From contig NZ_LT906662.1 of assembly GCF_900205865.1 (NCBI RefSeq), positions 2,555,411-2,619,410 of the forward strand: a DNA stretch of 64,000 bases, written 5' to 3'. Each line of letters starts with the position of its first letter. The first letter of the stretch is position 1. The notes under the pieces were generated by a model. It saw only the letters and a program-made list of their open reading frames with translations, did no database searches and was not told where the DNA came from. Below are positions 38,107-47,262 of the stretch, piece after piece. The translations under genes and the position numbers were made by a program. This DNA comes from Thermoanaerobacterium sp. RBIITD. Lineage in GTDB: Bacteria > Bacillota > Thermoanaerobacteria > Thermoanaerobacterales > Thermoanaerobacteraceae.

Positions 38107-38135
38107 TTGACATATTAAGAAATACATTGTAGTAT
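38107..38135 (+). promoter_or_regulatory. Promoter of SAM-riboswitch/metF-metH operon
   Basis: TTGACA (38107-38112), a 17-base spacer and TAGTAT (38130-38135) lie about 27 bases upstream of the riboswitch, at the right distance for transcription to include it in full. Confidence 0.75.
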
Positions 38136-38161
38136 ATAGTTTAACAAGTTAATATTTTAAA

Positions 38162-38258
38162 TCTCTTATCAAGAGTAGTGGAGGGACTGGCCCTATGAAA
38201 CTCGGCAACCGGATATCACGGTGCTAATTCCAGCAGCGTATCGCTGAAAGATGAGAGA
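38162..38258 (+). ncRNA. SAM-I (S-box) riboswitch
   Basis: P1 arms CTCTTATC (38163-38170) and GATGAGAG (38250-38257) enclose the S-box core. Key conserved pieces are AGTGGAGGGACTGGCCC, then TGAAACTCGGCAACC, GGTGCTAATTCC and the closing AAAGATGAGAG. Binding of S-adenosylmethionine should stabilise this fold and allow the terminator at 38263 to form, shutting off metF-metH when methionine/SAM is plentiful. Confidence 0.97.
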
Positions 38259-38262
38259 AGTC

Positions 38263-38300
38263 AAATCTCTTCTTTTGGCGAAGAGATTTTTTGTTTTTTT
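38263..38300 (+). terminator. SAM riboswitch expression-platform terminator
   Basis: AAATCTCTTC (38263-38272) pairs with GAAGAGATTT (38280-38289) and is followed by TTGTTTTTTT. The 5' arm can also pair with P1-side sequence, which is how the antiterminator would form. Confidence 0.9.
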
Positions 38301-38325
38301 AAAGAATTTTTTTGTGGAGGAGATT

Positions 38326-39240
38326 ATGATGTTTAAAGATGAAAGCCTTTGTAATAAATTAAACCGAGGTGAGTTTATAATTACCGCTGAAATTTCCACG
38401 CCAAAAGGAGCAGATATAACGAAGACAATTGAAGAAGCGAGAAAATTAAAAGGCATTGTAGATGCTTTAAATATAACAGACTGTCCTATGGCAAACATGA
38501 GGATGAGCCCTATAGCCTTGGCGCATCTCTTGCAGAATCACTTAAATATTGAAACAATATTTCATCTTACTTGCCGCGATAGAAACTTGATTGGGCTTCA
38601 ATCAGAGCTCCTTGGTGCATATGCCCTTGGTGTCAGAAATGTACTTGCTTTAACTGGAGATGATCCGTCACGTGGTGATACACCTACAGCTACAGGAGTT
38701 TACGATGTCGATTCAATTGGACTTTTAAAGATTGTAAATTCTCTGAATAACGGTTATGATTATAGTGGAAACAAGTTGGAGTCATCTACTGAATTTTGCA
38801 TTGGAACTACTGCAAATCCCAATGATTTGACTGAAAAAGCGATTGACAAATTAAAAAGCAAAATAGATGCAGGAGTTGCCTTTATACAAACACAACCGGT
38901 TTATGACGAAGATATTTTGTTTAAATTTATAAAAAAGATAGAAGCTTTAAATATACCAGTACTTGTTGGCGTACTCCCTCTTAAAAGCTATAAAATGGCT
39001 GTTAATTTAAATAAAAAAGTTCCAGGAATAGATGTTCCAGAACATATAATTGAAAAATTAAAAATAAAAGGGAAAGAAGAAGGAATAAATATAGCCGTCG
39101 AATTTATTAAGAATATAAGAAACAATGTTGGCGGTATTCATGTTATGCCGCTTGGAAAAGTAGATGTTGTTGCTGATATAGCGAGTAGAATTGATAATAT
39201 GGAGTTTAAGCTTTCAGAAAAGAAGGTAGAGACAAATTAA
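38326..39240 (+). CDS. metF: Methylenetetrahydrofolate reductase
   Basis: This 304-residue flavoprotein would reduce 5,10-methylene-THF to 5-methyl-THF, the methyl donor for methionine synthase encoded next. Typical segments are FIITAEISTPKGAD at the start, HLTCRDRN, NVLALTGDDP and FIQTQPVYDEDILFKFI. ATG 38326 follows GTGGAGGAG. An in-frame ATG at 38251 is inside the riboswitch P1 helix and cannot be the natural start. It is 15 bases ahead of metH and both are under the SAM-I riboswitch. Confidence 0.94.
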   Translation: MMFKDESLCNKLNRGEFIITAEISTPKGADITKTIEEARKLKGIVDALNITDCPMANMRMSPIALAHLLQNHLNIETIFHLTCRDRNLIGLQSELLGAYALGVRNVLALTGDDPSRGDTPTATGVYDVDSIGLLKIVNSLNNGYDYSGNKLESSTEFCIGTTANPNDLTEKAIDKLKSKIDAGVAFIQTQPVYDEDILFKFIKKIEALNIPVLVGVLPLKSYKMAVNLNKKVPGIDVPEHIIEKLKIKGKEEGINIAVEFIKNIRNNVGGIHVMPLGKVDVVADIASRIDNMEFKLSEKKVETN

Positions 39241-39255
39241 AATGGAGGTCAGCAT

Positions 39256-41670
39256 ATGGACATATTTAAAGAGCTGTTGAAACGGATAATAATTTTTGAT
39301 GGAGCTATGGGAACACAACTTCAGGAAAGAGGGCTAAAAACCGGTGAATGTCCTGAGTATATGAATATATCTCATCCGGATGTTGTATTTGACATACACA
39401 AATCATATATCAATGCAGGTGCAGATGTGATAGAGACAAATACCTTTGGTGCTAATAGAGCTAAATTGGCAAAATACGGCCTTGAAAAAGAAACGGCTAA
39501 AATAATTGGTGAATCTGTCCGAATTGCCAAAAATGCAGCACAGGAGAAAAGTGTTGCACTGTCAATAGGACCTATCGGTGAACTTCTGAAACCTTACGGT
39601 GATATAGCATTTGAAGAAGCTTATGAGATTTTCAAGGAAGTTGTAATTGCAGGGGAACAGGCTGGTGCAGATATTGTTTTGATTGAAACAATGTCTGATA
39701 TGCTTGAAGCAAAGGCGGCTATCCTCGCGGCAAAGGAAAATACAAACATGAAGGTAATTTGTACAATGACATTTCAAGAGGATGGAAGGACGTTAATGGG
39801 TTCAGACCCAGTAACTGTTGTTGTAAGCTTGCAAGGGTTAGGGCTTGATGCAATTGGCGTAAATTGCTCAACAGGTCCTGATAAGATGGTTAATATAGTT
39901 GAAAAAATGTCTACAGTATCACGTATCCCTATTATTGCACAGCCTAATGCAGGCATGCCAGCAATTAAAGATGGCAAGACTGTATATGATCTGATGCCTG
40001 ATGACTTTGCAAGTTATTTCCCTGAACTTATTAAAAAAGGTGCATCGATAGTCGGAGGATGTTGTGGTACAACACCTGAGTATATTCGATTGGTAAAAAG
40101 TGTTGTCCAAGGTTTTAAACCATATGTACGCGTTAATAAATTTACAGCCGTATCATCAAATGCAAAGACAATTTTTATAGGTGGGGATAACCCTTTAAGG
40201 GTTATAGGTGAGCGTATCAATCCGACAGGGAAGAAAAGTTTGAGCACAGCATTAAAGGAAGGAGATATAAGCCTTGCGGTTGATGAGGCGGTAAGGCAGC
40301 AAAAATCGAATGCTGACATACTTGATGTAAATGTAGGTGTTCCAGGTATAGATGAGGAAAACATAATGGTAAAGGCTGTATCAGAGATTCAGAATGCAGT
40401 AGATATTCCATTGCAGATAGATAGTACAAATATTAAAGCAATAGAAAAGGCAATGAGGATTTTAAGGGGCAGACCTATAATTAATTCTGTAAGTGCAAAA
40501 GAAAAAAGTTTAAGAGAAGTATTGCCGATTGTCAAAAAATATGGCGCATGTGTTGTAGGGCTTACTGTAGGAGATAACGGACTTCCAAAAAATAAAGAAG
40601 AGAGATTAAAGAATGCTAAGAAAATTGTTGAAACTGCCAAAGAATATGGTATACCTAAAGATGACATTTTAATAGACTGTATAGTTTTGACAGTATCTTC
40701 AGAGCAAGAAGCGGCTAAAGAAACTTTAGAAGCTATAAAGCTTGTTAAAAGTGAATTGGGTGTAAATACCGTAATTGGCTTAAGCAATGTATCTTTTGGG
40801 CTTCCTGAAAGGAAATTAATTAATTCGGCATTTTTAGCAATGGCGGCATCCTACGGGCTTGATACTGCCATTATAAATCCATGCGATGATGTAATGATGA
40901 ATACATTAAGGGCATCTATGGTATTAATGAACAAAGATAAGGGTTGCATAAATTATTTAAAAATATATGGCAGTAATACACCTGTGAAAAATTCATCTTC
41001 TAAAAAAGATATAAAAAATGAAGAGTATGACAAACTTTTATACAATCATATTTTAGAAGGTAAAAAGGCTAAAATTGAAAATATTGTTGAGAATATTTTG
41101 GCCGAAGGTGCGGAACCGCTTAAAATAGTAGATAATATTATCATACCTGCATTAAAAGATGTAGGCGACAAGTATGACAAGGGTATTTATTTTTTGCCGC
41201 AGCTTTTGAGCTCTGCAGAAGTTGTCCAGGGAGCTTTTAAGATAATAAAAGAGAGGCTGCCAAAAGGTACAGTATCTAAAGGTAAGATAATTCTTGCAAC
41301 TGTAGAAGGTGATGTACACGATATAGGGAAAAACATAGTCAAGGTTCTTTTGGAAAATTATGGGTATGATGTTATTGACCTCGGTAAAGATGTGAAAGGT
41401 GAAGTAATTCTTGAAGAGGTAAAGCGTTCAAATGTATCGCTTGTGGGATTAAGCGCATTAATGACGACAACGCTTTTTAACATGGAAAAGATTATTAAGC
41501 TGCTTAAACAGAATGCGGACGTAAAGGTCATGGTAGGCGGTGCTGTCCTGACAGAAGAATATGCATTAAAGATAGGTGCTGATTATTACGGCAAAAGTGC
41601 ACAAGATGCTGTAAGAATTGCAGATAGTTTTTTTTTGAGAGATAATTTAAGCTGTAAAAATTGCGGCTAA
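39256..41670 (+). CDS. metH: Cobalamin-dependent methionine synthase, without reactivation domain
   Basis: This 804-residue enzyme would transfer a methyl group from methyl-THF through cobalamin to homocysteine. The homocysteine domain (about 1 to 285) ends with the zinc ligands in GGCCGTTPEYI and includes FDGAMGTQLQERG. A pterin-binding barrel (about 310 to 570) has GERINPTGKK. The cap and cobalamin domains (about 590 to 800) carry the lower axial His in EGDVHDIGKNIV. It lacks the roughly 330-residue C-terminal SAM-dependent reactivation domain of E. coli MetH, as in other clostridia and Thermotoga, where that function is expected from a separate protein. ATG 39256 follows GGAGGT. Confidence 0.95.
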   Translation: MDIFKELLKRIIIFDGAMGTQLQERGLKTGECPEYMNISHPDVVFDIHKSYINAGADVIETNTFGANRAKLAKYGLEKETAKIIGESVRIAKNAAQEKSVALSIGPIGELLKPYGDIAFEEAYEIFKEVVIAGEQAGADIVLIETMSDMLEAKAAILAAKENTNMKVICTMTFQEDGRTLMGSDPVTVVVSLQGLGLDAIGVNCSTGPDKMVNIVEKMSTVSRIPIIAQPNAGMPAIKDGKTVYDLMPDDFASYFPELIKKGASIVGGCCGTTPEYIRLVKSVVQGFKPYVRVNKFTAVSSNAKTIFIGGDNPLRVIGERINPTGKKSLSTALKEGDISLAVDEAVRQQKSNADILDVNVGVPGIDEENIMVKAVSEIQNAVDIPLQIDSTNIKAIEKAMRILRGRPIINSVSAKEKSLREVLPIVKKYGACVVGLTVGDNGLPKNKEERLKNAKKIVETAKEYGIPKDDILIDCIVLTVSSEQEAAKETLEAIKLVKSELGVNTVIGLSNVSFGLPERKLINSAFLAMAASYGLDTAIINPCDDVMMNTLRASMVLMNKDKGCINYLKIYGSNTPVKNSSSKKDIKNEEYDKLLYNHILEGKKAKIENIVENILAEGAEPLKIVDNIIIPALKDVGDKYDKGIYFLPQLLSSAEVVQGAFKIIKERLPKGTVSKGKIILATVEGDVHDIGKNIVKVLLENYGYDVIDLGKDVKGEVILEEVKRSNVSLVGLSALMTTTLFNMEKIIKLLKQNADVKVMVGGAVLTEEYALKIGADYYGKSAQDAVRIADSFFLRDNLSCKNCG

Positions 41671-42094
41671 ATTTACGGAGTCATTGTGGCAGGAAATTAC
41701 TAAACATCATCGTACCTAATTTGATGAAAATATAGGAATTTTTGTATTATATAGTATCATTATCCTCTGGCTGAATAAATTAAAGAAATACAAAAACTAT
41801 CAAGGGGGATGATAGTTAAATGAGATAAAAGCAAATGTTTGTATAAACTTTGGTATTTTAAAATTGAAAAGAGAGAAATTTGCTATAGAGCAATTTTAGA
41901 TAAAAACAATATATTATTGCAGATCAAGATTTTTTTATCTAAACACTTACCTTTTAAGAGATCCAAAGATTAAAATAGTATATAGATAATATTGAATAAA
42001 TAATAAATACTACTAATTTTTTAGCAAAAAATTTTAGAATCCCTTGACTGTGACCTCAGGTATTGGCTTATTATAAAATCAAGGAGGGATTATG
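41671..42094 (+). promoter_or_regulatory. metH-merR intergenic region with MerR-type promoter
   Basis: The promoter before the MerR gene is TTGACT (42044-42049), a 19-base spacer and TATTAT (42069-42074). The overlong spacer holds the near-palindrome TGACCTCAGGTA, the arrangement expected where a MerR-family dimer sits between -35 and -10 and untwists the DNA. It implies self-activation by the next gene. Upstream, ACTATCA...TGATAGT (around 41800) can form a small hairpin without a T run. I see no gene or clear terminator for metH in the rest. Confidence 0.65.
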
Positions 42095-43003
42095 ATGAAA
42101 ATAAGTGAAGTAATGGAGATCACAAAGCTCACAAAAAAGGCAATAAATTATTACGAAGATGAGGGATTGATAAAACCCGATATTAATCCAGATAATAACT
42201 ATCGTGAGTATTCTCAAAGTGATGTTGACAAATTGATACAGATTGCAACTTTAAGACAATTAGATATGCCAGTAAAGGAGATAAAAAAAGTCATATTAAA
42301 TCCAGAGCTAATGAAAGATAAGCTTAAACAACATCTAATGAATCTTGAAGATGAATCAAAGAGGATTGAAAAGTGTAAATGTTTGATTAAACTATGCCTC
42401 GATACATTAAATATTACTGATGATATGTCAGAGATCACAAAAAATTTGATATCTCTTAAAGAGTCTCTTGATATGGATGATAAAGCTAAAGAAGGTTTTA
42501 TAAAAAGGCAATTGTTAAGAATATTCCCTGGTAATTTTGGCGAGATTTTGATTGCACTTTATAGTCCATTTCTAAATGAACCAATAGATACACCAGAAAA
42601 GGAAGAAGCATGGCTTGAATTAGTTAATCGCCTTGATAATATTGAAAATATAGAATATACAGATGAAATGAATGAAATATATAAAAAGATAAATGCAGAA
42701 GAATTTGAAAAATATAAAGATAAAGCAAAAAAGATATCAAAGAAGTGGATATCTATCACTGACTCGGAAATGGATGATTCAAAAGAACATTTTTTAAAGA
42801 ACATAAACGATATAAATGAATCTTCACCAGAAATTATAAAGATGCTGGAGAATTTGATGATTACGATGAAAGATATAAATATGGATAAGTACTTGAGCGT
42901 GCTTAGCGAAGATTACCGTAAGTATAAAGATAATTGGGTTAAGTATAATAAATTATTAAATGTCAAAATTGATGAAAAAGGAAATATAATTAAAGCTGAA
43001 TAG
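42095..43003 (+). CDS. MerR family transcriptional regulator with long effector domain
   Basis: This 302-residue regulator has a winged-helix MerR DNA-binding domain at the N-terminus (ISEVMEITKLTKKAINYYEDEGLI, then YREYSQSDVDKL). A coiled dimer helix around residues 75 to 110 and a roughly 190-residue acidic, helical C-terminal domain follow. That domain lacks the cysteines of metal sensors, so a small molecule or peptide is a likelier effector. The C-terminal domain is not one I can name. ATG 42095 fits AAGGAGGG better than 42092. The MerR-style promoter just upstream argues for autoregulation; no other target is obvious. Confidence 0.88.
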   Translation: MKISEVMEITKLTKKAINYYEDEGLIKPDINPDNNYREYSQSDVDKLIQIATLRQLDMPVKEIKKVILNPELMKDKLKQHLMNLEDESKRIEKCKCLIKLCLDTLNITDDMSEITKNLISLKESLDMDDKAKEGFIKRQLLRIFPGNFGEILIALYSPFLNEPIDTPEKEEAWLELVNRLDNIENIEYTDEMNEIYKKINAEEFEKYKDKAKKISKKWISITDSEMDDSKEHFLKNINDINESSPEIIKMLENLMITMKDINMDKYLSVLSEDYRKYKDNWVKYNKLLNVKIDEKGNIIKAE

Positions 43004-43019
43004 ACAAATTTTATGATAT

Positions 43020-43048
43020 AAGTCGGAAAAATTCCGGCTTATTTTTTG
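43020..43048 (+). terminator. Terminator after merR-type gene
   Basis: AAGTCGGA (43020-43027) pairs with TCCGGCTT (43033-43040), with one G-T pair, then ATTTTTTG. Confidence 0.85.
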
Positions 43049-43159
43049 ATCTAAAAATGTCTAGGCTATATTAAAAAAAGAGGCAAATACTTAATAAGAG
43101 AAAAAGTCTTAGTTTACTTTTTTAAGTATAGAAAAGATTAGATATTTTAAATATATTAC

Positions 43160-43393
43160 TTTCTATAAGATGCAAAACAAAAAAATTTATGAAATTTTAT
43201 CCCGAAGTGGATTTTGATTTATTGACTTTACAAATCAGTGTTCTTAAATATCTTGAGGAATAAAAGTGGAGAAGTTATAATGAATATAAGAATATAAAAT
43301 TGATTCATTTACCATATCTGTGGAAATAATTAACAGGTACAAGGGTAATATAATCAGTGAAATAACGAACTAATTGCATGAAAGGAGAATATT
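43160..43393 (+). promoter_or_regulatory. Leader of GH31 gene with shared element and promoter
   Basis: Bases 43198-43229 resemble 31222-31255 ahead of the glucoamylase gene, including the hairpin ATCC-CGAAGT-GGAT. Overlapping its end is a possible promoter, TTGACT (43222-43227), 17-base spacer, TAAATA (43245-43250). That would leave the element at or above -35, so it may be DNA-level control rather than a transcribed hairpin. About 140 bases of AT-rich leader follow before GAAAGGAG and the start codon. Confidence 0.5.
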
Positions 43394-45772
43394 ATGAGTT
43401 TTTGGGAAACAAAGGATACGAAAAGAATATGGTATATTGGTGAAGTTTATGATTTTAAAAGAGATGGTAACAGCCTATTATTTAGCACATACAAAGGTAT
43501 TATGAGAATTAAGATTCTTTCTTCAAATTGCATAAGAATAACTTTTAATATGGAAAGTAAATTCTTAGATATCCCCTCTTTTGCCGTTGTTAATGAGATG
43601 TCAACAGAAGATTTTAGCGTTGAGGTAAATAGCGAATATTTCACTGTGTCTACAAGTGAAATAAGGGTTAATATTTATAAAAATGATGGAAGAATCGTAA
43701 TACATGATTTTGATGAAAATATCTTGTCAGAAGATATGGAATATGGCTTCTCTTGGACGAAGGATTCTTTAAAATGCAAAAAGAGAATCGCTCCTAATAG
43801 CCATTTTTATGGCCTTGGTGAAAAGACAGGATTTTTGGATAAAAAAGGTTACAAATATGTTATGTGGAATACCGATGATCCATTACATACACCAACAAAA
43901 GACCCTCTTTATAAAAGTATCCCTTTTCTTATAAATTTTAATGGGCAATATGCTTCGGGCATATTCGTAGACAACACCTGTAAAATAGTTTTTAATTTAG
44001 GTGAAGAAAGCTCCGAATACTATACATTTGAGGTAAATGATTGTGAGATGGATTATTATTTCATATATGGTCCTGACATAAAAAGGGTTATAAGTACATA
44101 TACAGACCTTACAGGGAAAATGTATTTACCACCAAAATGGGCATTGGGTTACCAACAATGTAGGTGGAGTTACTATCCAGAAGAAGTTGTTAGAGAATTA
44201 GCGGATACTTTCAGAGAGAAAGAAATCCCTTGTGATGTTATTTATTTAGATATTGACTACATGGATGGTTTTAGGGTTTTCACTTGGGACCCTAACCGCT
44301 TCCCTGATCCTGAAAGAATGCTTAAAGATTTAAAAGACAAGGGATTCAAGGTAGTTACAATAGTTGATCCAGGTGTTAAGAAGGATGCAGAATATGTAGT
44401 TTATAGAGATGGCATAGAGAAAGGTGTTTTTTGTAAAAAGCTAACAGGTGAAGTATATATAGGTAAAGTATGGCCTGGAGAAGCCGCTTTTCCTGACTTT
44501 TCAAGGGAAATGACACGCAAATGGTGGGCTGAAAAGCACACCGAGTTATTGGGTAAGGGTGTTTCAGGGATATGGAATGATATGAACGAACCAAGTGATT
44601 TTTCTATAAATTCTAACAAAAGGACAGAATGTACTGTACCGAATGATGTAATAATGGAAAATGATGGTCATCCAGCTACTTTTAGAAAATATCATAACTG
44701 TTACGGCTTAAATATGTGCAGGGCTACATTCGAAGGTTTTAAAATGATAAAGCCTGATGAAAGACCCTTTATATTAACTAGGTCTGCTTATGCAGGTATA
44801 CAAAGATATTCTGCCGTATGGACGGGTGATAACCACAGCTGGTGGGAGCAATTGGATTCATCAATGCCTATGCTTATGAATATTGGTATGTCAGGTGTAC
44901 CTTTTGTAGGTGGTGATGTTGGAGGATTCCAAGGCAATGCATCACCAGAATTATTTGCTCGCTGGATGCAGTTAGGGACATTTACGCCATTCTTTAGGGC
45001 ACATACTGAAATAGACACAAAGCCACATGAGCCATGGGCTTTTGGTAAAGAAGTTGAGGATATTTGTAGGAAATATATTAGTTTAAGGTACAAATTATTG
45101 CCGTATATTTATAACGAATTTTATAAAGCTTCTAAAACGGGGTTGCCTATAATGAAGCCACTTGTAATGAAATATCCTGAAGATGAGAATGTACATAATT
45201 TGTGTAATCAGTTTTTATTTGGTGACTGCATAATGGTTGCACCAATTTATAGACCGTCAACATATAAGAGAAGTGTTTATATTCCTGCAGGCACATGGTT
45301 CAACTATTGGACAGATGAAAAATATAAGGGGAATTCATATATAATTGCTGATGCGCCATTAGATACATTGCCAATATATGTGAAGTCTGGAGCGATTATT
45401 CCCTCTATACCCGCTATGAATTACGTAGGAGAGAAAATAGTTGATACTCTTACCTTAGACATTTACTTAGGTGAAGATTCTGAATATTGTCTTTATGAGG
45501 ATGACGGTATAAGCAAAAAGTACTTAGAGGGAGAATATAGAATAACTTGTTTCGAACAAAAACGTACAGATAATGGCATCAATTTTACAATAAGACCTTT
45601 GGCAAAAAGATATACGACTGGTAGGACATCATATCTTTTAAGATTCCATGGATTTGAAGAAAAGCCTATGAAGGTTGAACACAACGATAAATGTGAAACA
45701 AATTTTGATAATGGGGTATTTTGTATTAAAATAAATGATACAAATGAAGAGCAAATATTAACAATTAAATAG
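43394..45772 (+). CDS. GH31 alpha-glucosidase
   Basis: This 792-residue cytoplasmic enzyme (no signal peptide) should release glucose or other alpha-linked sugars from short oligosaccharides. An N-terminal beta-sandwich (about 1 to 240) includes FYGLGEKTG. The barrel holds IPCDVIYLDIDYMDG and the nucleophile Asp in GIWNDMNEPSDF. A later VWTGDNHSWWEQL with GVPFVGGDVGGF contains the acid/base region and FFRAHTE. C-terminal beta domains end the protein. The sequence is closest to alpha-glucosidase rather than alpha-xylosidase members by eye, but I cannot prove specificity. ATG 43394 follows GAAAGGAG. Confidence 0.93.
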   Translation: MSFWETKDTKRIWYIGEVYDFKRDGNSLLFSTYKGIMRIKILSSNCIRITFNMESKFLDIPSFAVVNEMSTEDFSVEVNSEYFTVSTSEIRVNIYKNDGRIVIHDFDENILSEDMEYGFSWTKDSLKCKKRIAPNSHFYGLGEKTGFLDKKGYKYVMWNTDDPLHTPTKDPLYKSIPFLINFNGQYASGIFVDNTCKIVFNLGEESSEYYTFEVNDCEMDYYFIYGPDIKRVISTYTDLTGKMYLPPKWALGYQQCRWSYYPEEVVRELADTFREKEIPCDVIYLDIDYMDGFRVFTWDPNRFPDPERMLKDLKDKGFKVVTIVDPGVKKDAEYVVYRDGIEKGVFCKKLTGEVYIGKVWPGEAAFPDFSREMTRKWWAEKHTELLGKGVSGIWNDMNEPSDFSINSNKRTECTVPNDVIMENDGHPATFRKYHNCYGLNMCRATFEGFKMIKPDERPFILTRSAYAGIQRYSAVWTGDNHSWWEQLDSSMPMLMNIGMSGVPFVGGDVGGFQGNASPELFARWMQLGTFTPFFRAHTEIDTKPHEPWAFGKEVEDICRKYISLRYKLLPYIYNEFYKASKTGLPIMKPLVMKYPEDENVHNLCNQFLFGDCIMVAPIYRPSTYKRSVYIPAGTWFNYWTDEKYKGNSYIIADAPLDTLPIYVKSGAIIPSIPAMNYVGEKIVDTLTLDIYLGEDSEYCLYEDDGISKKYLEGEYRITCFEQKRTDNGINFTIRPLAKRYTTGRTSYLLRFHGFEEKPMKVEHNDKCETNFDNGVFCIKINDTNEEQILTIK

Positions 45773-45775
45773 AAT

Positions 45776-45801
45776 CAAACAAGGGACCTGTCCCTTGTTT
45801 G
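45776..45801 (+). terminator. Perfect hairpin after GH31 gene
   Basis: CAAACAAGGGA pairs exactly with TCCCTTGTTTG around a 4-base loop (11-bp stem). There is no separate T run beyond the arm, so it may terminate weakly or only pause; it abuts the ribosome site of the next gene. Confidence 0.6.
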
Positions 45802-45819
45802 AAAGGAGATGATGGACAT

Positions 45820-47262
45820 ATGGTTGAAGCTAAGCAGATTGCAAGATGGGAAAAAGGAATATATATCATTGTTCTATCATGTATAGCTTTAGTAGGCTTT
45901 ATAACCACGATACATTCTTTAAGCGATCCTGACGCATACTGGCATATTGCAACAGGACGATATATTGTAACAAATCATAGCATACCGAAAACCGATATAT
46001 TTTCATGGTATGGAATAAAAAATCATTTAAAATGGGTAAATCACGAATGGCTTTATGATGTCATTATTTACAGCGTTTTCTCATTTTTCGGCTTAAAAGG
46101 GACCATTGTATTTACAGGTATCACATTTTCTTTTTTAATTTCTCTAATATACATTTATACAAAAGTTAGAACTAATAACAATATCATTTCTTTAGTAGCA
46201 GCGATAATTGCAGTTATTGGTTTGAATTCTTTCATGGTGCCAAGACCACAAACATTATCATATAATTTGTTTGTATTAACATTGATTTTATTAGAAAAAG
46301 AAAAATGGTGGTATACAATACCAATAGTAGTGTTGGGTGTTAACTTACATGGTGGATTTTCACCAATGTACATAATTATTATAGCAATGTTAGCGTGGAG
46401 GAAAAAAACATTATTGATTCCTACTGCAATTGCTTCAATGATAATTAATCCATATGGCATAACAATGCTTACATATCCTATACAAATGGAGAAATGTACA
46501 CAATTTTATAAATACATAACAGAATGGATTAAAACACCATTAATAGAATATAAATTTGCACTTGCATTATATATTATTATCATAATATCTATAATAAATA
46601 ATACAAAAAAGTGGAAGATTGAGGATTCAATACTTGCATTGCTTATTTCTGTCTTAACTTTAACAGCTGTAAGACAGCTTGTATTTTTATATATATTCAT
46701 ATTCCCACTATTATCACCATATATATTGGATGGTTCTACAAATATTTATAATGGAATAAAGAAAAAGGTTCATATAAAATTTGATATTTTAAATAAATTT
46801 AATTTAAAACGGTTTAATTTAATAATTATCTTAATGCCTATATTAATAATATCTTTTGTTGCTCTAATTATATTCGATATTTATAGAGTTAAAAATCTTC
46901 ACCAAATTATTCCGCCAGACATATATCCAACAAAAGCAGTTAATTTCATGAGACAGAATAACATAAAAAATTATTTTAATGAATACAATATTGGTGGTTA
47001 TTTGATATTTGAAAATTTACATCCATTAGTTGATGGACGAACAGATATATTTGTGCCTATGTACAATAAAACAGATATATTCGAAGAATTGGTCAAAGTG
47101 GAAAGGCGAGAATCAAATTATAAAGCATTTTTAGATAAATACAATGTTAAATATATTATAATTGATAAAGATTTTTATCTAAATACTTTTTTGCTAGCGG
47201 ATCCAAAGTTTAAGATAATTTATGACGATGAAAATTTTTTTATATACCAATATTTAAAGTAA
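45820..47262 (+). CDS. GT-C-like polytopic membrane protein
   Basis: This protein of about 480 residues has ten or more hydrophobic segments. After the first helix comes a loop with DPDAYWHIATGRYI and then WVNHEWLYDVI. An acidic pair in the first external loop followed by Trp-His is typical of GT-C glycosyltransferases that use lipid-linked sugars (PMT/ArnT-like). The C-terminal soluble part has YNIGGYLIFENLHPLVDGRTD. I infer a glycosyltransferase acting on the outer face of the membrane; neither donor nor acceptor is known. ATG 45820 follows AAAGGAGATGATGG. No other cell-surface glycan genes are nearby. Confidence 0.65.
   Translation: MVEAKQIARWEKGIYIIVLSCIALVGFITTIHSLSDPDAYWHIATGRYIVTNHSIPKTDIFSWYGIKNHLKWVNHEWLYDVIIYSVFSFFGLKGTIVFTGITFSFLISLIYIYTKVRTNNNIISLVAAIIAVIGLNSFMVPRPQTLSYNLFVLTLILLEKEKWWYTIPIVVLGVNLHGGFSPMYIIIIAMLAWRKKTLLIPTAIASMIINPYGITMLTYPIQMEKCTQFYKYITEWIKTPLIEYKFALALYIIIIISIINNTKKWKIEDSILALLISVLTLTAVRQLVFLYIFIFPLLSPYILDGSTNIYNGIKKKVHIKFDILNKFNLKRFNLIIILMPILIISFVALIIFDIYRVKNLHQIIPPDIYPTKAVNFMRQNNIKNYFNEYNIGGYLIFENLHPLVDGRTDIFVPMYNKTDIFEELVKVERRESNYKAFLDKYNVKYIIIDKDFYLNTFLLADPKFKIIYDDENFFIYQYLK

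Noticed and set aside
38251-38325. Upstream ATG in frame with metF
   Set aside because: It lies inside the P1 helix of the SAM-I riboswitch and upstream of the terminator. ATG 38326 has a proper GTGGAGGAG site and matches the family start.
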